From CAVSUZ01 sp963791885 (GTDB lineage: Bacteria; Pseudomonadota; Alphaproteobacteria; Acetobacterales; Acetobacteraceae), in NCBI GenBank assembly GCA_963791885.1, contig CAWBUL010000005.1, positions 1,860,001-1,924,000 on the forward strand: a stretch of 64,000 bases of DNA. Direction: 5' to 3'. The notes under the pieces were generated by a model. It was not told where the DNA came from. It ran no database searches and saw only the letters and a program-made list of their open reading frames with translations. The position numbers and the translations under genes were made by a program. The number at the start of each line of letters is the position of its first letter. Position 1 is the stretch's first letter. This document shows, in pieces, positions 53,465 through 61,773 of the stretch.

Positions 53465-54520
53465 GTGAGCGCCGTAATCGATTGCGACATCCATCCATCG
53501 GTGCCGAACGTGAAGACGCTGTTGCCGTATATGGAGACGTTCTGGCAGGAGTCGTTCGTTGCGCGCGGGATCGACGGACTCGATCTGCAGAGCTTTCCGC
53601 CGAATGCACCGCTGTCCTGCCGGGCGGATTGGAAGCCGGAGAAAGGAAAAGCGGGTACGAGCCTGGAGGCGATGCGCAGCCAGGCGCTCGATCCGTTTGG
53701 CATCGGCATGGCGATCTGCAACACGATGGATGGCGGGCAAATCGCGGTCAGCGAGACGATGGGAGCGGCCATCTGCTCGGCGGTGAACGACTGGATCGCC
53801 GATCAGTGGCTGGACAAGGAACCGCGGCTGCGTGCCTCCATCGTCGTGCCGGCGCAGGCGCCGCTGCTTGCCGCCGAGGAGATCGAACGCAAGGCATCAG
53901 ACAAGCGTTTCGTGCAGGTGCTGATGCCGGTGGCGTGCGAGATGATGCTGGGCCGGAGCTATTACTGGCCGATCTATGAGGCAGCGGCGAAGTGTGACCT
54001 GCCGATCGGGCTGCATGCCGGCAGCATGTATCGCTATGCCCCGACCTCGACGGGATGGCCGAGCCACTGGATGCATGATTATCTGGCCAATCAGCAGGTG
54101 TTCGAGGATCAGTTGCTGAGCCTGGTATCGAACGGCATCTTCGTGAAGTTCCCCGACCTGCGTGTCGTGCTGATCGAGTCAGGCGTGACGTGGCTGCCGG
54201 GATTTTTGTGGCGCGCCATCAAGACCTGGCGCGCCATTCGCGCCGAGGTGCCATGGGTGAAGGAATCGCCTGCGGACACGATCCGACGGCAGGTGCGTCT
54301 GACGGCGCAGCCGGTCGATGCGCCGGACGCGAAGAGCCTGGATCGCATCATAGACCAGATCGCCTGCGATGAGATGCTGTTATTCGCCTCGGACTATCCG
54401 CACTGGCAGTTCGACGGCGATGATCCGATTCCGCCCGGGTTGCACCCGGAACTGATCCGCAAGATGCGGTATGATAATCCCATTGCCACCTATCCTCGGC
54501 TGAAGGAGACGATCCAATGA
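53465..54520 (+). CDS. Amidohydrolase family protein (ACMSD-like), paralogue 1
   Basis: A 351-residue TIM-barrel metalloenzyme from GTG 53465. Metal-site motifs are DCDIHPSV at the N-terminus, the histidine in IGLHAGSMYR and the aspartate in FASDYPHWQFDGDDP. This amidohydrolase_2 group includes decarboxylases and hydrolases of aromatic acids (ACMSD, gamma-resorcylate and 5-carboxyvanillate decarboxylases). FVKFPDLRVVLIESGVTWLPGFLWR is typical. It overlaps the next paralogue by four bases. Confidence 0.86.
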   Translation: MSAVIDCDIHPSVPNVKTLLPYMETFWQESFVARGIDGLDLQSFPPNAPLSCRADWKPEKGKAGTSLEAMRSQALDPFGIGMAICNTMDGGQIAVSETMGAAICSAVNDWIADQWLDKEPRLRASIVVPAQAPLLAAEEIERKASDKRFVQVLMPVACEMMLGRSYYWPIYEAAAKCDLPIGLHAGSMYRYAPTSTGWPSHWMHDYLANQQVFEDQLLSLVSNGIFVKFPDLRVVLIESGVTWLPGFLWRAIKTWRAIRAEVPWVKESPADTIRRQVRLTAQPVDAPDAKSLDRIIDQIACDEMLLFASDYPHWQFDGDDPIPPGLHPELIRKMRYDNPIATYPRLKETIQ

Positions 54521-55618
54521 GCGTCACCGAACTCGAACGCCCGGCCCAAACGGACGCGCGGATCGGCATTATCGATTGCGACATCCACCCGTACATGAAG
54601 TCGCCGCGGGACCTGGACCCGTATCTGTCGGCGCGGTGGCGGAAGTACTTGTCGGAATACGACAAGTTCGTCTGCGGCCCGTATGCCGCGCGCGGCACCT
54701 ATCCGCGCTTCGCGCCGAATACCTGCCGGCGTGAACTCATGGCCGCCGGGCGGCGGACTGCCGGGGTCGGATGTGGATTTCATGCGCGAGCAGCACCTGG
54801 AGGGGAACAACGTCGCGTTCGGCGTGCTGGAGCCGCTGCTGAATGCCAATATCGCCCGCAATCATGAGGCGGCAGCGGCGTTCTGCACCGCGATGAACGA
54901 CTGGCAGAAGCAGGCCTTCTACGTGCCGGAACCGCGGCTGCGCGCCTCCGTGCTGGTGCCGCAGGACGATCCGGAAGAGGCGGTGAAAGAGATCGAGGCG
55001 CGGGCAGGGGACCCGGCTTTCGCGCAGATCCAGTTGGGGTCGAAGACGAGCGAGCCGCTCGGACGCAAGCGCTACTGGAAAATCTTTGCTGCCGCGCAGG
55101 CGAACGGGTTCTCGATCGGGCTGCATATCGGGGGGACACAGAATTATGCGCCGTCCCCCGGCGGCTGGCCGCAATTCTACATCGAGGACCATCATATGCT
55201 GGTCCATTCGATGCAGAACCAGGCGGCAAGCCTGATCCTGGAAGGTGTGTTCGAGCGCTTTCCAAAGCTGAAGGTGGTGCTGATCGAGGGCGGGTTCGCG
55301 TGGGCGCCGACTCTCGGGTGGCGGCTCGATAACATCTGGAAGAAGTGCCGCGACGAGGTGCCGCACCTGAAGCGTCCGCCATCAGATTACATGAAGACAA
55401 ATCTCTGGTTGGCCACGCAGCCGGTGGAGGAGCCGGAAAATCCGGAGGATCTGCGGCAGGTGTTCGAATGGATGGGCTGGGATCGGATTTTGTATTCCAG
55501 CGACTATCCGCACTGGGATTACGATGATCCGCGCACGGCGTGGCGCATACGGTTGTCGGAGCAGGAGGAGCGGATGATTTTGCGGGACAATGCGCTGAAT
55601 GTGTACAAGTTTAACTAA
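54517..55618 (+). CDS. Amidohydrolase family protein, paralogue 2, frameshifted
   Basis: ATG 54517 opens MSVTELERPAQTDARIG with the metal motif IDCDIHPYM. The frame breaks near 54734: removing one A from GTGAACTC gives RRDSWPPGGGLPGSDVDFMREQHLEGNN, which matches paralogue 3 and continues to 55618. Later motifs are IGLHIGGTQNY and YSSDYPHWDYDDP. After repair it is about 366 residues. As read it would be two useless fragments, so either a base-call error or a recently inactivated gene. Confidence 0.83.
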
Positions 55619-55632
55619 ATGGCGCTGACGCG

Positions 55633-56742
55633 ATGAATGTTGATCTCAGTCCGATCAGGACAGCGCCAGCCGCGGCGGTGACGCGGCTGGCGATTGCCGA
55701 TTGCGACCTGCATCTCGGGCCTCGTGGGATCGAGGACTTGTTCCCGTACATGCCCGCGCGCTGGGTGCGGCACATCCAGACCTACGGCATGACGCACCGG
55801 ACGGCCTTTGCGGGCGGGGCGCCGGCATTTCCGAAATCGGCGCCGATGGCGGCGCGGCGTGATGCGTGGCCACCGGACGGGGCGCCTCCGGGCACGAATT
55901 TGGAGTTCACGCGCGAGCAGCACCTGGACGTGTTCAATGTCGAGCTGGGGCTGATCAACCCGCCGCAGCCGAGCCAGAACTTCATGCTGCCGGATCTGGC
56001 CAACGCGGTCGCCAGCGCCATGAACGACTGGCAGATCGAGCATCTGGTGCGGCCGGAGCCTCGGCTGCGTGCTTCCATCGTGGTGAACTACGAGGACCCG
56101 GTGGCGGCAGCCAAGGAAATCGAGCGCTGTGCGGGGATCCAGGGCTTCGGCCATGTGCTGCTGATGTCGCGCACCGGCGAACCGCTCGGGTCCCGGCGTT
56201 ACCATCCGCTGTTCGACGCCGCTGCGGCGGCGGGCATCCCGGTCGGGATGCACGCGTTCGGGTTTTCCGGCCATCCGTCGACCAGTTCCGGCTGGCCCAG
56301 CTTCTATCTGGAGGACATGCTGGCGCACGCCCAGGCCTTCCAGGCGCATCTGGCCAGCATGGTGTTCGAGGGCCTGTTTGAGCGCTTGCCGGCGCTGAAG
56401 TTCGTCATGATCGAGGGCGGATTCGGGTGGGCTCCGTCGCTGTGCTGGCGGTTGGACAAGCTGTGGCAGCGGATGCGGGACGAGACGCCGCATCTGCGGA
56501 AGGCGCCGTCGGAGTACATCCGGTCCCAGGTCTGGTTCACGACACAGCCGATGGAAGAGCCGGCCGACAAGCAGGAACTGGAAGACGCGATCGGCTGGCT
56601 GGGCTGGGACCGGCTGCTGTTTGCCTCGGATTATCCGCACTGGGACTATGACAATCCCGACGTCGTCCTGCCGATCCGGGTGGAGGAGGACCAACGCCAA
56701 CGGTTCTTCCGCGGTAACGCAAAGGTGGTTTACGGGGTCTAG
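55633..56742 (+). CDS. Amidohydrolase family protein, paralogue 3
   Basis: A 369-residue intact member: IADCDLHLGPRGIEDLFPYMPARW, RRDAWPPDGAPPGTNLEFTREQHLD, MNDWQIEHLVRPEPRLRASIVV, GMHAFGFSGHPSTSSGWPSFYLED and FASDYPHWDYDNPDVVLP. The N-terminal segment is longer than in paralogue 1 and like that of paralogue 2, so 2 and 3 are the closer pair. Metal-dependent hydrolysis or decarboxylation is expected. The molybdenum hydroxylase genes follow after 32 bases. Confidence 0.87.
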   Translation: MNVDLSPIRTAPAAAVTRLAIADCDLHLGPRGIEDLFPYMPARWVRHIQTYGMTHRTAFAGGAPAFPKSAPMAARRDAWPPDGAPPGTNLEFTREQHLDVFNVELGLINPPQPSQNFMLPDLANAVASAMNDWQIEHLVRPEPRLRASIVVNYEDPVAAAKEIERCAGIQGFGHVLLMSRTGEPLGSRRYHPLFDAAAAAGIPVGMHAFGFSGHPSTSSGWPSFYLEDMLAHAQAFQAHLASMVFEGLFERLPALKFVMIEGGFGWAPSLCWRLDKLWQRMRDETPHLRKAPSEYIRSQVWFTTQPMEEPADKQELEDAIGWLGWDRLLFASDYPHWDYDNPDVVLPIRVEEDQRQRFFRGNAKVVYGV

Positions 56743-56774
56743 CAAGCCCGGTCGGCGTTGCCGACCTAGCCGCC

Positions 56775-57275
56775 ATGCCAATCACTGTGAACGGGGTCGC
56801 GGCAGAGCTGCCGGGTGACCCGCGTGTCTCGCTGCTGGATCTGCTGCGGGACCATCTTCACCTTCCGGGCACCAAGAAGGGCTGTGACCAGGGCGCCTGC
56901 GGCGCCTGCACCGTGCTGGTGGACGACGAGCGCATCCTGTCCTGCCTGGCGTTGGCGGTGCAATACGACGGGCGCTCGGTCACCACGATTGAGGGGCTGG
57001 CGCAGGACGGCGCGCTGCATCCGTTGCAAGCGGCGTTCATCGAGCATGACGGGTTCCAGTGCGGGTACTGTACGCCCGGACAGGTCTGTTCCGCGCTGGG
57101 CATGGAGGCCGAGCTGAAGCGCGGCGTGCCGAGCCATGTGACGGCCGATCTGGCTGGTTTCGTGGAAATGACACGGGATGAAATCCGCGAGCGGATGAGC
57201 GGCAATCTGTGCCGCTGCGGGGCGCATAACGGCATCGTCGATGCGATTGTCGAAACGCTGGGTGGCGCGGCATGA
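56775..57275 (+). CDS. Molybdenum hydroxylase 2Fe-2S subunit
   Basis: A 166-residue small subunit of the xanthine-dehydrogenase/CoxS family. The plant-type cluster is bound by GCDQGACGACTVLVDD and the next cysteine in LSCLALA; the second cluster by GFQCGYCTPGQ and GNLCRCGAHNGI. An insertion between them (HVTADLAGFVEMTRDE) is longer than usual. It passes electrons from the molybdenum centre to FAD. The next gene overlaps by four bases. Confidence 0.93.
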   Translation: MPITVNGVAAELPGDPRVSLLDLLRDHLHLPGTKKGCDQGACGACTVLVDDERILSCLALAVQYDGRSVTTIEGLAQDGALHPLQAAFIEHDGFQCGYCTPGQVCSALGMEAELKRGVPSHVTADLAGFVEMTRDEIRERMSGNLCRCGAHNGIVDAIVETLGGAA

Positions 57276-58258
57276 CCCCGTTTACGTATGCCCGCGCGGG
57301 CGACGCGGCGGATGCGATCCGGATGGGCGCGGGGACAGGTGCCCGATATCTGGGGGGCGGGACCAATTTGGTCGATCTGATGCGGGAGACGCTGGAGCGT
57401 CCGCAGTCGCTGGTCGATGTCACGGGATTGTCGGATGCGATCGAGGAGACGGACGGCGGCGGCTTGCTGATTGGGGCCGCGGCGCGGAACACGGCGGTAG
57501 CGGAGCACCGTCTGGTGCGCACGCGCTATCCGATGCTGGCCCGGGCGATCGTGGCTGGCGCTTCGGCCCAGATCCGCAACATGGCGACGGTGGGCGGAAA
57601 TATCCTGCAGCGCACGCGGTGCGCTTACTTCTACGACAATGACGGGTCGCGCTGTAACAAGCGCAGCCCGGGTGAAGGCTGCGATGCGATCGACGGTCTC
57701 AATCGTGGCCACGCCATCCTGGGTGCGTCGCCGGCCTGCGTCGCCACGCATCCATCGGACATGTGCGTGGCTCTCGCGGCACTGGATGCGTCCGTGCACC
57801 TGCTGAGCGCCAAGGGCGAGCGCATTGTGCCGCTGAACGACTTTCATCGGCTTCCGGAGAGCCGGCCCGATGTCGATACGGTGATCGAGCCCGGCGAACT
57901 CATCACGGCAGTCGCGCTACCGCGGCTGACGTTTGCTGCGCATTCGACCTATCGCAAGGTGCGCGACCGAGCGAGCTATGCGTTCGCGCTGGTTTCGGTC
58001 GCCGCTGCGCTGGAACTGGATGGCGGGACCGTCAAGGACGTGCGGATTGCATTGGGCGGTGTCGCGCACAAGCCGTGGCGCGCATGGAAGGCCGAGGCGG
58101 CGCTGAAGGGCAAGCGGGCCAGGGCGGAAAGCTTCCGTGCGGCAGCCGAGGCGGAACTCGCGGCGGCCACGCCGCTCCGCGACAACGGCTTCAAGATCGA
58201 GTTGGCGCGCCGGACGATGGCGGCAGTGCTGCAAGAGCTGACGGAGGGTGGCGCATGA
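57272..58258 (+). CDS. Molybdenum hydroxylase FAD subunit
   Basis: A 328-residue medium subunit (CoxM/PaoB-like). YLGGGTNLVDLMRE and AQIRNMATVGGNILQRTRCAYFYD bind FAD; the cysteine cluster around CNKRSPGEGCDAIDG, near residue 130, is the extra 4Fe-4S site known from the aldehyde oxidoreductase PaoB and 4-hydroxybenzoyl-CoA reductase, which is consistent with a PaoABC-like enzyme. It is flanked by four-base overlaps with both partner subunits. Confidence 0.92.
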   Translation: MTPFTYARAGDAADAIRMGAGTGARYLGGGTNLVDLMRETLERPQSLVDVTGLSDAIEETDGGGLLIGAAARNTAVAEHRLVRTRYPMLARAIVAGASAQIRNMATVGGNILQRTRCAYFYDNDGSRCNKRSPGEGCDAIDGLNRGHAILGASPACVATHPSDMCVALAALDASVHLLSAKGERIVPLNDFHRLPESRPDVDTVIEPGELITAVALPRLTFAAHSTYRKVRDRASYAFALVSVAAALELDGGTVKDVRIALGGVAHKPWRAWKAEAALKGKRARAESFRAAAEAELAAATPLRDNGFKIELARRTMAAVLQELTEGGA

Positions 58259-60579
58259 GCATCGTGCAGAACGCTGCCCAGGCGGTGATGAAGACTGCGA
58301 TTGCGCTTGCGCCGGATAGTTGGATGCCAGGCGGCCAGCCTGACCCGCTGATCCAACACAAGCATGGGCTGATCGGCTCGCCGGTTTCGCGCCTGGATGG
58401 ACCATTGAAGGTCGAAGGCGCGGCACGTTTCGCCGCCGAGTTTCCGATGGATCGTATGGTCTATGCGGCGCTGGCTTACAGCACGATCGCGAAGGGGCGC
58501 ATCGTATCGCTTGATACGACGAAGGCAGAGGCGGCGCCCGGCGTGGCCTTGGTGATGACATACAAGAATGCGCCGGCGATGAAGCCGATGCCGATATTCG
58601 GGACCCAATCGAAGGCAGCAGGCCCCGACGATCTGCCCGTGATGCAGGACGATCGTGTCCATTGGAACGGACAACCGATCGCGGTGGTGCTGGCCGAGAC
58701 TCAGGAACAGGCCGATCACGCGAAGTCGCTGATCCGTGCGACTTATGCGGCGGAATCCGCGGTAACGGCGTTTGCGCAGGCTGAAACGAATGCCAGGGAG
58801 CCGGAATCGATCCTGGGAGAGCCCGCGGTGCTGGAAACAGGCGACGCGGAGGCAGCTCTCGGCGCAGCGCCGCACAAGGTCGATGTCACGTACCGAACGC
58901 CACGGCACAATCACAACGCGATCGAGCTTCATGCGGCAACGCTCGCCTGGGATGGCGATACGCTGACGCTTCATGATTCCTCGCAGTGCCTGGCGCAGAC
59001 GGCGTGGACCATCGCGCAAGTGTTCGGGCTTAGTGAAGAGCAGGTGAAGGTGTCGTCGCCATATGTGGGTGGGGGGTTCGGCGGGAAGACGCTGTGGTAC
59101 CATCAGTTACTGGCTGCCGCAGCGGCGCGACTGGCGAAGCGACCGGTCCGGATCGTCCTCTCGCGAGAGGGTGTCTATCGCGTGGTCGGCGGACGCACGA
59201 CCACTACGCAGCGCGTGGCGCTCGGCGCGGATAAGGAGGGCCGGTTCACCGCGCTGATCCATGAAGGCACGGCGGCGATGACCGTGCATAATAGTTGCCC
59301 GGAGCAGTTCACATTTCCGGCGCGGCATCTCTATTCCGCCGGCGCCATCAAGGTGGGCCAGCGCGTGGCGGATATGGACATGCTCGCGAATACGTTCATG
59401 CGGGCTCCGGGTGAATCGGTTGGCACGTTCGCGCTGGAATGCGCGATCGACGAGTTGGCCGAGCAGCTCGGGATCGATCCGATCGAGTTGAGGATACGCA
59501 ACGAGCCGAAAAAGGATCCCATATCCGGTCATCCGTGGTCGTCGCGTCATTTGGTTCAGGCGTATCGCGCCGGGGCTGAGCGTTTCGGTTGGAAACAGCG
59601 CGCGCGGAAGCCCGGTACACGGCGTGAGGGGGAATGGTTGATCGGCATGGGATGTGGCACCGCGACGTATCCGTATTACCGGATGCCTGGCGGCGCGGCC
59701 CGGATCACACTGCACAAGGACGGGCACGCGCGGATCGAGATTCCTGCGCACGAGATGGGCATGGGCACGGCGACGACGCAGGCGCTGGTCGCCGCGGAGC
59801 GGCTCGGTCTGCGGCTTGAGCAGGTCACGGTGGCCTACGGTGAATCGTCTTATCCCGGTTCGTTTCTCGCGGGCGGATCGTCACAGACCGCCTCGATCGG
59901 CGCGGCCGTGATCGCCGCGCATCGCGCATTGGTCGGCGAAATGCTGACGCTGGCCGGGAATGATTCGCCGCTGGCGGGATTGAAGGCCGATAAGGTGGGG
60001 TGCCGTGACGGCGGGCTCTGCAAGCTGGACCAGCCAGAGCGGTACGAAAGCTATGCCTCGATTCTCGATCGTGCCAAGCGTGACGATGTTACGGCAGAAG
60101 CTGATGCCCCGCAGCCGATGGAGCTGCAGCACTGGTCGATGCATTCGTTCGGGGCGCAATTCGCGGAAGTGCGCGTGAATGCGGTGACCGGAGAGACTCG
60201 CGTCAGCCGGTTCCTCGGGTCATTCGACTGCGGGCGCATCCTCAATCCCAAAACGGCGGCCAGCCAGTTCCGCGGCGGCATCATCATGGGACTGGGACTG
60301 GCGCTGATGGAGGAAGCAGCGTTCGACGAACGAAACGGACGGATCATGAATCCGAGCCTGTCCGAGTATCACGTGCCGGTGCACATGGATGTGCCGGCGA
60401 TCGAGGTCATGTGGACCGACATTCCCGATCCGCATGCGCCAATGGGCGCGCGGGGGATCGGGGAGATCGGGATCACCGGTGTGGGCGCGGCGGTAGCGAA
60501 CGCGGTTTACAACGCCTGCGGCGTTCGGGTGCGGGACCTGCCGATTACGCTGGATAAGGTGATGGGGATGGCGCTTTGA
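58255..60579 (+). CDS. Molybdenum hydroxylase large subunit (PaoC/XdhA-like)
   Basis: A 774-residue molybdopterin subunit from ATG 58255. GSPVSRLDGPLKVEGAARFAAEF opens the a/b hammerhead; YVGGGFGGKTLWYHQLLAA, FMRAPGESVGTFALECAIDELA and the catalytic glutamate in GARGIGEIGITG mark the active site. The enzyme would hydroxylate an aldehyde or N-heterocycle with water as oxygen source. No molybdenum-cofactor sulfurase or XdhC chaperone gene lies next to it in the window. It ends ten bases before the converging lipoprotein gene. Confidence 0.93.
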   Translation: MSIVQNAAQAVMKTAIALAPDSWMPGGQPDPLIQHKHGLIGSPVSRLDGPLKVEGAARFAAEFPMDRMVYAALAYSTIAKGRIVSLDTTKAEAAPGVALVMTYKNAPAMKPMPIFGTQSKAAGPDDLPVMQDDRVHWNGQPIAVVLAETQEQADHAKSLIRATYAAESAVTAFAQAETNAREPESILGEPAVLETGDAEAALGAAPHKVDVTYRTPRHNHNAIELHAATLAWDGDTLTLHDSSQCLAQTAWTIAQVFGLSEEQVKVSSPYVGGGFGGKTLWYHQLLAAAAARLAKRPVRIVLSREGVYRVVGGRTTTTQRVALGADKEGRFTALIHEGTAAMTVHNSCPEQFTFPARHLYSAGAIKVGQRVADMDMLANTFMRAPGESVGTFALECAIDELAEQLGIDPIELRIRNEPKKDPISGHPWSSRHLVQAYRAGAERFGWKQRARKPGTRREGEWLIGMGCGTATYPYYRMPGGAARITLHKDGHARIEIPAHEMGMGTATTQALVAAERLGLRLEQVTVAYGESSYPGSFLAGGSSQTASIGAAVIAAHRALVGEMLTLAGNDSPLAGLKADKVGCRDGGLCKLDQPERYESYASILDRAKRDDVTAEADAPQPMELQHWSMHSFGAQFAEVRVNAVTGETRVSRFLGSFDCGRILNPKTAASQFRGGIIMGLGLALMEEAAFDERNGRIMNPSLSEYHVPVHMDVPAIEVMWTDIPDPHAPMGARGIGEIGITGVGAAVANAVYNACGVRVRDLPITLDKVMGMAL

Positions 60580-60589
60580 GGCCGGAGGT

Positions 60590-61174
60590 TCAGAATATCC
60601 CCGACAGCCATCCGCGGGGTTGCGGCTGGATGATCGGCGTCTGCCCTTGCTGCGGGCTCTGACCCAGCGCGGCATTTTGCCGTAGGCGCTGCGCTTCCTT
60701 CTGCGGATCCACGGCGATGCCCGGCGCCGGTGTCGAGCGCCAGAACATCAGCCGGTCGGCAAAGCTGCCCCCCGCCGCATTCAACCGTCCCTGCTCCTGC
60801 GCGATCTCCGTCCGGATATCCGCAGGTGCTGGCGGCCCGGCCTCCTGCACCAAGGCTTCCTGGCCCGCGCTCATTCCACCAGCGGTGGATCCCAGCGTGG
60901 TCTGCGGCATCAACGCTTCCTCGGCTGCCACCGAATCCGGGACAGCCTGCGGGCGCGGCGCGCCAGGACGGGGCGGACGGATGCTGTAGTCAGGCGGCAT
61001 ACTGAGCGGGGCCTGGGTCGAGACGGAGAATTCATCCGGCGCATCCCGGCTGAACCCGAAGGTGCGGGACAGGGTGTCTCCCATGCCGCCGCACCCCGCA
61101 AGCGAAATACTTATCCCGGTTGCAACCAGAAGCGGGGCGACTCGGCGAGAACGTCCGGTAAGCGTAGCCAACAT
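60590..61174 (-). CDS. DUF3035 lipoprotein (BamF-like)
   Basis: A 194-residue lipoprotein. The leader ends in the lipobox ISLAGC near residue 28. The conserved block DEFSVSTQAPLSMPPDYSIRPPRPGAPRPQ defines DUF3035, known from alphaproteobacteria and linked to the outer-membrane Bam complex as BamF in some. The remainder is Gln/Pro-rich with FADRLMFWRS. It is the third gene of ileS-lspA-DUF3035; processing would use LspA and Lnt encoded in this window. Confidence 0.87.
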   Translation of the reverse strand: MLATLTGRSRRVAPLLVATGISISLAGCGGMGDTLSRTFGFSRDAPDEFSVSTQAPLSMPPDYSIRPPRPGAPRPQAVPDSVAAEEALMPQTTLGSTAGGMSAGQEALVQEAGPPAPADIRTEIAQEQGRLNAAGGSFADRLMFWRSTPAPGIAVDPQKEAQRLRQNAALGQSPQQGQTPIIQPQPRGWLSGIF

Positions 61175-61251
61175 CGGTGTTTCCTACAGAACAGCCCGCC
61201 CATTCCGCAAGCCTGCGAGCGCGTCTTGGAGCAGGATTTACTGATCCCGCC

Positions 61252-61773
61252 CTACTGAATCGAGGCCCCGTTGCGCATGCGCGATTCGCCCGGCTCGGGC
61301 TTAGGGGAGAACTGGCTCACGATCAGCAGGGTGATCACGCCGCAGACGATTGCCGCGTCGCCAACGTTGAATACGTACCAGGACCAATCGCCGATATGCG
61401 CGTGGATGAAATCAACGACGGCACCGAAACGAAGCCGATCGATCACGTTTCCCACGGCTCCGCCGGCGATCGCCCCAAGCGCAATGGCGGTCACGCGGGA
61501 TTCCGTGCGACGCAGCCAAATCGTGAGCGCGGTCACGATCGCGAGGGCCACGATAACCAGAGCAATGCGTGTCCATGCTCCAAACCCATTCAACAACCCG
61601 AACGTTACGCCGCGGTTCCACACCATAACGAAGTCCAGCACGGGGAGCAGGCGAACGGGGCCTCGGGCCGGGAGGTCGAGGCCATTCAGGATCCACCATT
61701 TGCTGCCCTGGTCGGCGGCCAGGATGATCAGCGCCGAGACTGCGCCGAGCCAGGTGAAGCGGTCGCGGGTCAT
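61252..61773 (-). CDS. lspA: Lipoprotein signal peptidase
   Basis: A 173-residue inner-membrane aspartic protease from ATG 61773, which overlaps the restored ileS stop (ATGA). Four helices; the catalytic aspartates lie in GNVIDRLRFGAVVDFI and VFNVGDAAIVCG, with NRGVTFGLLNGF before them. It cleaves prolipoproteins before the acylated cysteine. Confidence 0.94.
   Translation of the reverse strand: MTRDRFTWLGAVSALIILAADQGSKWWILNGLDLPARGPVRLLPVLDFVMVWNRGVTFGLLNGFGAWTRIALVIVALAIVTALTIWLRRTESRVTAIALGAIAGGAVGNVIDRLRFGAVVDFIHAHIGDWSWYVFNVGDAAIVCGVITLLIVSQFSPKPEPGESRMRNGASIQ

Noticed and set aside
55615..56781. 388-residue minus-strand frame opposite amidohydrolase 3
   Set aside because: Arg/His-rich shadow; the plus strand carries the metal-site motifs.
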